DNA from: Betaproteobacteria bacterium
GTDB lineage: Bacteria; Pseudomonadota; Gammaproteobacteria; Burkholderiales; SG8-39
NCBI GenBank assembly: GCA_005884335.1
Contig: VBCJ01000366.1
Location: forward strand, 1-8,503
DNA: 8,503 bases
Reading direction: 5' to 3'
Below the pieces are notes generated by a model. The model was not told the origin of the DNA, did no database searches, and saw nothing but the letters and a program-made list of their open reading frames with translations. Made by a program: the position numbers and the translations under genes. Each line of letters begins with the position of its first letter. Position 1 is the first letter of the stretch. Of this stretch, positions 1-5,377 are shown piece by piece.

Positions 1-96
1 AAAGTTCGCGAGAAAGGTCACGTTCCGATCGGGGTATTGTGCCGCGCAGGGCAGCGCGGCGAGCGCGAGAAGCGCAAAGACAACTACGCGAACCAT
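1..96 (-). CDS. Bug/TctC-like solute-binding protein, N-terminal part only
   Basis: Only the first 32 codons are inside the window; the gene continues past the left edge. The peptide starts MVRVVVFALLALAALPCAAQ, a signal peptide with a hydrophobic core and a likely cleavage site around A-A-Q at residues 18-20. The mature start YPDRNVTFLANF resembles the YPDRPI-x-hydrophobic-PF opening typical of Bug/TctC periplasmic binding proteins of tripartite tricarboxylate transporters, which capture small organic acids in the periplasm. The start is supported by a near-perfect Shine-Dalgarno, AGGAGGT on the minus strand at 106-100, three bases before the ATG at 96. It lies 15 bases after the antiporter stop, so the two may be co-transcribed. 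The family call rests on a short stretch: the residues after VTF differ from the usual V-P-F, and any other secreted protein remains possible. Confidence 0.55.
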   Translation of the reverse strand, partial: MVRVVVFALLALAALPCAAQYPDRNVTFLANF

Positions 97-99
97 GGG

Positions 100-106
100 A
101 CCTCCT
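100..106 (-). promoter_or_regulatory. Strong Shine-Dalgarno of the TctC-like gene
   Basis: Read on the minus strand the sequence is AGGAGGT followed by CCC and ATG. It sits in the 15-base gap between the antiporter stop codon (112-114) and the next start, so translation of the downstream gene does not depend on the damaged antiporter frame. It fixes the ATG at 96 as the start. Confidence 0.7.
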
Positions 107-111
107 CCAAG

Positions 112-1044
112 CTAAATGCGCGATTCCTGGTAGTCGAGGTCTTCCTCGATATGGTGCAGCACCTCGTCGCTGATCTGGTTTTCGCGCCACAGCCGGATCA
201 GTTCCTGCCGCTCGGCCTTCACCGCCGCGTCCCTCAGACGCCGCGCGTCGTCGGCGCCCGAGTGCCGCAGCACCAGACCTCCCGGCACCGAGAGCGTGAT
301 TTTCTCGGCGAATTCGGCGCGGATGCGTTCGGCCAGCTCGTTCGAGATGCCGTCTTTCGCAGCCACGGCGTCGATGGCGGCGATCGCCGCCTTGCCGAGC
401 GCCATCTGGGCGCGCTGTTGCTCCTCCTGCAGGCTCCAGTCCCGGCCGACCTTGAGCATGCGGATGAGCGGCTTCAGCGTCAGCCCCTGCAGCACGAGGG
501 TCACCGCGATGACGACGAAGGTGAGAAAGATGATCAGGTCGCGCTCGGGAAAGGGGCTTCCGTCCTGGAGCGTCTGAGGCAGCGCGAGGGCGGCGGCGAG
601 CGACACGATGCCGCGCATCCCGCACCAGCCCATGATGAACACTTCCCCCTCCCGGGGCGGCGCGACCTGCTCGCCGAGCATCGCCCTCACCACGAGCGGC
701 AGATAGGTGGCCGGATAGACCCAGGCGAAGCGCACGAAGATCGCGACCGCGCTCACGAAAGTGCCGTAGAAAAAGAGCTCGCCCAGCGAGTAGTCGGTGA
801 GCCGCCCTATGATTCCCGAGAGCTGCACGCCGATGAGGATGAAGATCAGCGTGTTCAGGAGGAACACGAGCAGATTCCACACCGAGCGCGCGATGATGCG
901 CATCTCGGCCGAGACGATCTCCGGGGAGTAACGCCCGCGCACGATGCCCGCGGCGACCACGGCGAGAACTCCGGACGCGTGCACGCCCGCCACGTCTAAG
1001 GATTCGGCGATGATGTATGTCACGTAGGGCACCGCGAGCGTGGA
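112..1044 (-). pseudogene. Na+/H+ antiporter (CPA1/NhaP type), C-terminal fragment
   Basis: This frame encodes the second half of a CPA1 cation/proton antiporter, an inner-membrane exchanger of Na+ (or K+) for H+. It opens with STLAVPYVTYIIAE, continues through hydrophobic segments such as LLVFLLNTLIFILIGVQL, contains the conserved GMRGIVSLAAALALP block, and ends in a charged cytoplasmic tail (EEDLDYQESRI, stop at 112-114). A GTG at 1030-1032 could start a 306-residue ORF, but sensible homology extends upstream to about 1044, so this is the tail of a gene begun in another frame. The matching N-terminal half is the next fragment, which starts at 1561. About 45 residues expected between the halves are absent, judged from memory of the family rather than an alignment. 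A small extra stretch, AGVHAS, sits before GVLAVVAAG. A real deletion or a sequence error are both possible. Confidence 0.8.
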
Positions 1045-1561
1045 ACGCGCCGGTGAGCACCGCCGCCACAGCGAATTTGTAGATCACCAGACCCGAGGCG
1101 TCGTTCACCAGGCTCTCGCCCTCGAGCACGGTGACCACGTTGCGCGGGATGTTGAGCCGCGAAAGGATGGCGGTTGCCGCCGCCACGTCGGGGGGCGAGA
1201 CGATCGCCCCGAGCACGAAAGCGGCGGCCCAGGGAATGTCCGGTATCAGCAGCTTCAGGGTCGCGCCGACGGCGAGCGTGGTCGCGATCACCAGACCGAT
1301 CGCGAGCAGCCCGATCGGGCGGATGTTCGCCTTGAACTCGTGCCAGGACGTGAGCAAGGCCGCCTGGTAGAGAATCGGCGGCAATACGAGCACGAGCAGG
1401 AACTGCGGGTCGAACTGAAGCTGCGGCAGCCGCGGCACGAAGCCTAGCAGCGCGCCCCCGATCACCAGCGCGATCGGGTAGGGAAACTTGAAGTGCCGCG
1501 CCACCCATCCGAGCGCCACGGCGCACATCATCAAGAACAGGACCACTTGCAGCAGGACCAT
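1043..1561 (-). pseudogene. Na+/H+ antiporter (CPA1/NhaP type), N-terminal fragment
   Basis: From the ATG at 1561, preceded by a GGAGGGGAG ribosome site at 1576-1568, this frame encodes about 173 residues of a CPA1 antiporter. Hydrophobic helices begin at once (MVLLQVVLFLMMCAVALGW), followed by LVLVLPPILYQAALLTSW, the SPPDVAAATAI ion-path motif (residues 122-132) and the ESLVNDASGLV motif with the adjacent Asn153-Asp154 typical of electroneutral CPA1 exchangers. After VAAVLTGAF (to residue 173) the frame becomes arginine-rich nonsense, while the frame one base over carries on with the C-terminal half of the protein. The wrong frame has no stop codon from here to the left edge of the window, so the literal translation is a long junk extension rather than a short truncation. 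Together the halves give about 480 residues, shorter than the 520-540 I would expect for this subfamily. Confidence 0.8.
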
Positions 1562-1647
1562 GGCTGCCTCCCCTCCGGAGCCGCCATTAAATCATGCCGG
1601 GCGGTCGTGCACCATGCCACCGGCATGCGCAGCGCGGATGCGGGAGT

Positions 1648-1676
1648 TTGACCGCTTCAGCCTCGCTTGCTAGCCT
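1648..1676 (+). promoter_or_regulatory. Possible sigma-70-like promoter in the divergent intergenic region
   Basis: TTGACC (1648-1653) matches five of six bases of the -35 consensus and is followed, after exactly 17 bases, by TAGCCT (1671-1676), a weak -10 with three of six matches. It would start transcription near 1683, about 50 bases before the helical membrane protein. The same region (1562-1733) must also carry the antiporter promoter; ATTTAAT on the minus strand at 1592-1586 is a possible -10, without a good -35. A perfect 6-base inverted repeat CATGCC-ACC-GGCATG (1613-1627) lies between the two. All of this is weak pattern matching. Confidence 0.25.
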
Positions 1677-1733
1677 AGCGATCATGGAATACCCGCGCGT
1701 CAACCTCGCGCCTTGAGCGGCGCACAGGCGGCA

Positions 1734-2423
1734 ATGCATCCCGGATTGGCCACGCGGACCACCGCCCTCGGAGTGGCCGCGCTGATGATCGCTTCGGCCC
1801 TGGGCTACTGGGGCATCAGCGCTTACCGCAAGGGCCAGCTGCAAAAAACGGTGACCGCCCTCGTGAAGGATTCCAGCGAGCGGCTGCAAGCGGCGCTCGC
1901 CGTCGAAACGGAAGCGGTGCACGAGGACGCCGCTCGCATGGTGGGGAAGCTCGACGACCAGGCTCAGGAAGTGGACAAGCACGTGATCGAGCTGCGCGGC
2001 ATGAGCGCTTCCCCGAACCGGGCGCTGGTCGACGCCGCCGAGGAGTACTTGCTCACCGTGAGGCAGATCCTGCGCAATCAGGCCGCGAGCCACCGCTATC
2101 GCATTCAGGTCTCGGCGAGCGAACGGGCGCTGCGCGACCACATGCGCACAGCGAACCGCCGCTCGGGAAACTGGATCAAGGAGGCGGTGCGCGCCAAGGA
2201 TCGCATGGAGAAGGAGTATTTCGATTACCGGATCTCGGTCGATGCCTTCGGCCGGCTGCTCGAGTCCTATCCCGCAACCCGGAAAAAGCTTGCGCTCCAG
2301 GTCGGCGCGGGCCTGCTCGTCGAGGAAGCCGTCGCCGCCAACGCCCGCAAGCGCGCGCTCGCTACTTCGAAGCGCGTCGCCGACGACGTGGAGCGGGCGA
2401 GGCAGCTCGCGGCCGTACGCTGA
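1734..2423 (+). CDS. Membrane-anchored helical protein, unknown function
   Basis: I do not recognise a family. From the ATG at 1734 the protein has 229 residues: a short N-terminus (MHPGLATRT), one hydrophobic helix at about residues 9-30 (ALGVAALMIASALGYWGI), then a basic stretch and a soluble domain of nearly 200 residues. The soluble part is rich in Ala, Arg, Glu and Lys and probably forms long helices or coiled coils, for example around LVKDSSERLQAALAVETEAV and at the Ala/Arg-rich C-terminus. The helix reads as an uncleaved signal anchor, so the domain may face the periplasm, though topology is uncertain. A TTG at 1713 in the same frame would add seven residues; neither start has a good ribosome site (AGGCGG at 1726-1731 is only two bases from the ATG). 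The SDR gene begins 22 bases after the stop, so co-transcription is likely. Confidence 0.65.
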   Translation: MHPGLATRTTALGVAALMIASALGYWGISAYRKGQLQKTVTALVKDSSERLQAALAVETEAVHEDAARMVGKLDDQAQEVDKHVIELRGMSASPNRALVDAAEEYLLTVRQILRNQAASHRYRIQVSASERALRDHMRTANRRSGNWIKEAVRAKDRMEKEYFDYRISVDAFGRLLESYPATRKKLALQVGAGLLVEEAVAANARKRALATSKRVADDVERARQLAAVR

Positions 2424-2445
2424 AGATCAACAAGCAAGGACGAAC

Positions 2446-3204
2446 ATGGATTCCTCCGGAAAAGTGGCAATCGTCACGGGCGCGGGCAGCGGCATCGGAC
2501 GCTCGGTCGCCCTCGCGTTCCTCAAGGACGGCTACCGCGTCGCGCTCGCCGGCAGGCGCAAGGACAAGCTCGACGAGACGGCGAAGGACTCCGGAGCGGG
2601 AGAGCGCGCGCTGGTCGTGCAAACCGACGTCACCGACGCAAAATCGGTGAGGGCCTTGTTTGCTGCGACCAAGCAGAAGTTCGGGCGTCTGGACGTGCTC
2701 TTCAACAACGCCGGGATCGGCACGCCGGGCAGCATCATGCTGGAAGATCTCGCGCTGGAGCAGTGGCAGGCCGTGGTGAACACCAACCTCACCGGCATGT
2801 TCCTGTGCACCCAGGAGGCGTTCAAGATCATGAAGAGCCAGACCCCGCGCGGCGGCCGCATCATCAACAACGGCTCGATCTCGGCGCACGCCCCGCGGCC
2901 GAACTCCGCGCCCTACACCTCCACCAAGCATGCGGTCACCGGGCTCACGAAGTCGAGCGCGCTCGACGGCAGGAAGTACGACATCGCCTGCGGCCAGATC
3001 GACATCGGCAACGCGCGGACGCCGCTCGCCGCGCGAATGGCCGACGGCGTTCCGCAGGCGAACGGCGAGATCAAGCCGGAGCCGCTGATGGACGTGGACC
3101 ACGTCGGCGCCGCGGTGCTGCACATGGCGAACCTGCCGCTCGATACGAACGTGCAGTTCATGACCATCATGGCCACCAAGATGCCGTTCATCGGGCGCGG
3201 CTGA
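2446..3204 (+). CDS. Short-chain dehydrogenase/reductase (classical SDR)
   Basis: A complete, 252-residue classical SDR, the usual length. The Rossmann motif TGAGSGIG is at residues 11-18, NNAG at 87-90, and the catalytic tetrad reads Asn114 (NTNLTG), Ser144 (NNGSIS), Tyr157 and Lys161 (YTSTK). Arg37-Arg38 at the end of the second strand favour NADP(H), as inference only. The enzyme would oxidise an alcohol or reduce a carbonyl in the cytoplasm; the substrate cannot be read from the sequence. The start at 2446 is chosen over the longer frame upstream because AAGGA (2436-2440) sits five bases before it and the protein then begins right at the first strand (GKVAIVTG). The stop is 13 bases before the amidohydrolase start, which suggests one transcript and a shared pathway. 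No break or missing block is visible, unlike its downstream neighbour. Confidence 0.93.
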   Translation: MDSSGKVAIVTGAGSGIGRSVALAFLKDGYRVALAGRRKDKLDETAKDSGAGERALVVQTDVTDAKSVRALFAATKQKFGRLDVLFNNAGIGTPGSIMLEDLALEQWQAVVNTNLTGMFLCTQEAFKIMKSQTPRGGRIINNGSISAHAPRPNSAPYTSTKHAVTGLTKSSALDGRKYDIACGQIDIGNARTPLAARMADGVPQANGEIKPEPLMDVDHVGAAVLHMANLPLDTNVQFMTIMATKMPFIGRG

Positions 3205-3217
3205 AACGGGAGGGAAC

Positions 3218-3919
3218 GTGAAAGTCACGACACGGCGCGAATTTCTCGGCGGAATGGCCGCCTTCGGCGCGCTCGGCGCGAGCGGCTGCGCCGGGCTCAT
3301 GAGCGGGAGCGGGTCGGCCAGGCTGCCCGAGCGGGGCGAAGTCCTCATCCGCAACGCCTACGTGATGACCATGGATTCGAGCGTGGGCGACCTGCCCGAC
3401 GCGGACGTGCACGTGAGGCAAGGCGCGATCGTCGCGGTCGGCCGCAACATTCAGGCGGGCGGGGCGCAGGTGATAGAAGGCCGCGGGATGATCGTGCTGC
3501 CGGGCTTCGTCGAGACGCACTGGCACATGTGGAACACGCTCTTGCGCAGCATGTCGGGCGACAAGCGCGAGCACGGCTACTTCCCGACTGCGGCCGCCCT
3601 CGGCAAGATCTATCTCCCCGAGGACATGTACCAGGGCACCCGGCTCTCCGCCGCGGAGGCGCTGAACGGCGGCATCACCTTCGTGCACGACTGGTGCCAC
3701 AACATCCGCGGGCCCGAATTCGCCGACGCCAACCTGCGCGCGCTCAGGGAAGCCGGCATCCGCGGCCGCTTCTCCTACGGCGCGCCGCAAGCGCACCCGG
3801 CGGGCGAGACGATCGACCTCGCCGACCTCGAGCGGAAGCAGATGGACTGGAGGAGTCATTCGAATGAAGGCCTCCTGTCGCTCGGGCTCGCCTGGCGCTG
3901 CCGATCTCGATCCACGTGA
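3218..3919 (+). pseudogene. Tat-signal amidohydrolase (ATZ/TRZ-like), N-terminal fragment
   Basis: The GTG at 3218, behind a GGGAGGG ribosome site (3208-3214), opens a metal-dependent amidohydrolase of the chlorohydrolase/cytosine-deaminase-like branch. Residues 1-30 form a twin-arginine signal (TTRREFLGG, Arg6-Arg7, then a hydrophobic stretch) ending near Cys24 in ASGCAG, which resembles a lipobox; export, perhaps as a lipoprotein, is therefore likely. The barrel begins with LIRNAYVMTMD and the composite beta domain; the first metal ligands are His101 and His103 in ETHWHMWNTLLR. The sequence is convincing up to SLGLAWR (about 3898) and then reads CRSRST and stops at 3917-3919. The rest of the enzyme resumes in another frame from about 3892. 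About 25-30 residues that normally separate these points seem to be missing, by remembered family pattern. Confidence 0.85.
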
Positions 3920-4563
3920 GCAACGCGCGCGCCCGCGCGGGGCAGATCGCGGCGCTCGCGAAAGAAAACCTGCTCGCCCGCGACGTGCAGTGCATCCACG
4001 CGATCTGGGTCACCCCGGAGGAAATCCGCGCCCTCGCTTCAGCCGGCACGCCGGTGAGCTTTTCGCCCTACACGGAACTGCGCATCGGCTTCGGCTTTCC
4101 GCAGACGGGCGAATTCCTTGCGGCCGGCGTCATTGTCGGGCTGTCGGTGGACACGACGGCGCTTTCCGGAAACGCCGACATGTTCGCGATCATGAAGGCC
4201 ATCCAGAACATCGAGAACAGCCGCAGCGAGAACGAATTCAAGCTGCCGGCGCGCCGCGTCCTGGAGCTCGCGACGATCGAGGGCGCGCGCTCGATGGGCG
4301 TGGACGACCGCGTGGGGTCGCTCAAGGCCGGCAAGCGCGCCGACCTCATCATGGTGAACACGCGCGAGTTGAACCTGGGTGTCTTCAGCGAGCCGGCGCA
4401 CATGCTCGTGGAAGCGGCGCAGCCCGCGAACGTGGACACGGTGATGGTGGACGGGCGCATCCTCAAGCGCCGCGGCAGGCTGACCGCGATCGACGTCGAG
4501 CAGACCGTGAGCGAAGCCTCGTCGGCCCTCGCCGGAGTGAGGAAGCGCGCGGGCTGGTGGTGA
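3892..4563 (+). pseudogene. Amidohydrolase (ATZ/TRZ-like), C-terminal fragment
   Basis: This frame carries the second half of the amidohydrolase begun at 3218. It reads LALPISIHVSN, with the strand-5 metal His, then CIHAIWVTPEE with the next His, then LSVDTTALSGNADMF with the strand-8 metal Asp, and finishes with the conserved DRVGSLKAGKRADLIMVN and VDGRILKRRGRL blocks of the C-terminal beta sandwich. All expected catalytic ligands therefore survive across the two frames. A GTG at 3916 overlaps the stop of the first fragment and could start a 215-residue ORF, but that would drop the His in SIHVSN. Bases 3887-3898 read sensibly in both frames (LAWR in one, RLAL in the other), so the junction lies there. 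The next gene begins 22 bases after the stop. Whether the break is genuine or a sequence error cannot be decided here. Confidence 0.85.
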
Positions 4564-4585
4564 AGGTTCTCCTGAGAGATCCGCA

Positions 4586-5293
4586 ATGAGCTCCACCGAC
4601 CCGCGCGCAATCACCCTTTCCCCGGGCCTCGTGTCCACTTCGAGCGACGAGGTCGAGCGCGTGCTGAGCGCGCTGATGGCTCGACGCGAGCCGCTCGCGG
4701 CGCTCCTCGCAGGCGGCGCCGACTCGCGGTGGAAGCTGCGCTTGGTCGACCCGATGAGACAGTACATCGTCGTCGAGCCGCTCTCGGGTGGGAGTGCGAT
4801 CCCGGCGCTGCTCGAGCGCCAGCAGGTGACCTTCATCGCCGAGTTCGGCGGGATGCACATCGAGTTCCCCGCCTCCGATCCGGTGCTCGTCACCGAGGAG
4901 GGGGCGCGCGCAATCCGCATGCGCTTCCCCAAAGTCACCGTGAGCCGTCAGGGGCGCACGTATCCGCGCGCGCCGGTGCCGCTGGGTCTGCCCCTGCACT
5001 GCGCGATTCCCGCCGGCGCCGGAGTGGCGCTGGAAGGACAGATCATGGACATCAGCGAAGGCGGCCTGGGGCTCCTCGTTCGCGGCGCTTACCTCGTCCC
5101 GGCGCCGGGCACGCTTATCAAGGGCTGGCAAATCGAGCGCCCGGGGAAACGCAGCCTGAGCGTGGATCTTGAGGTGCGGCATTGCCGGCCCTTGGCGCTC
5201 GCCGACGGCGCGGGCGCGCAGCGCTGGGGCTGCCAGTTCGTCAATCCCTCCAGTGAAGTGAAAGAGCTGATGCGGGTGTTTGCGAGCGAGTAG
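4586..5293 (+). CDS. YcgR-like PilZ domain protein (cyclic-di-GMP effector)
   Basis: The protein has 235 residues and two parts. Residues about 20-115 resemble the YcgR N-terminal (PilZN) domain: a short helix, then strands in WKLRLVDPMRQYIVVEPLS and VTFIAEFGGMHIEF. Residues about 118-235 form a PilZ domain with both cyclic-di-GMP-binding signatures: Arg124-x-x-x-Arg128 (RTYPR) and Asp155-x-Ser157-x-x-Gly160 (DISEGG). YcgR family members bind the flagellar motor when loaded with cyclic di-GMP and slow swimming, so a cytoplasmic brake or related switch is the likely job; other PilZN-PilZ proteins control polysaccharide or pili. The ATG at 4586 follows a weak purine stretch (GAGAG). It lies 22 bases after a catabolic gene, with no flagellar gene in sight, so its placement may be incidental. 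Confidence 0.85.
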   Translation: MSSTDPRAITLSPGLVSTSSDEVERVLSALMARREPLAALLAGGADSRWKLRLVDPMRQYIVVEPLSGGSAIPALLERQQVTFIAEFGGMHIEFPASDPVLVTEEGARAIRMRFPKVTVSRQGRTYPRAPVPLGLPLHCAIPAGAGVALEGQIMDISEGGLGLLVRGAYLVPAPGTLIKGWQIERPGKRSLSVDLEVRHCRPLALADGAGAQRWGCQFVNPSSEVKELMRVFASE

Positions 5294-5377
5294 AGCGCGC
5301 TACGCGTCGCGGAGGTTTGCACGCGGCCGGCCTTTTGAGACAATCGCGCCTTTTCGTCCGCACTGTCTCGCCGATCC

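Noticed and set aside
37..999. A 320-codon plus-strand frame opposite the antiporter
   Set aside because: It is rich in His, Arg and Asp, has no domain, and mirrors the antiporter coding strand.
1613..1627. The CATGCC-ACC-GGCATG palindrome as a regulator binding site
   Set aside because: Six-base arms occur by chance in such sequence, no second copy of the full palindrome is present, and no regulator gene is nearby.
1562..1733. A small RNA or riboswitch in the divergent intergenic region
   Set aside because: Only short inverted repeats are present and no known riboswitch core was recognised.
2362..3354. A 330-codon minus-strand frame across the SDR gene
   Set aside because: It crosses two gene boundaries, is antisense to an intact SDR, and shows no motif.
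3892..3919. Programmed frameshift or translational coupling (GTGA overlap) joining the amidohydrolase halves
   Set aside because: No slippery sequence is apparent, and a frameshift would not account for the linker that seems to be missing; starting at the GTG would also lose a metal-binding His.
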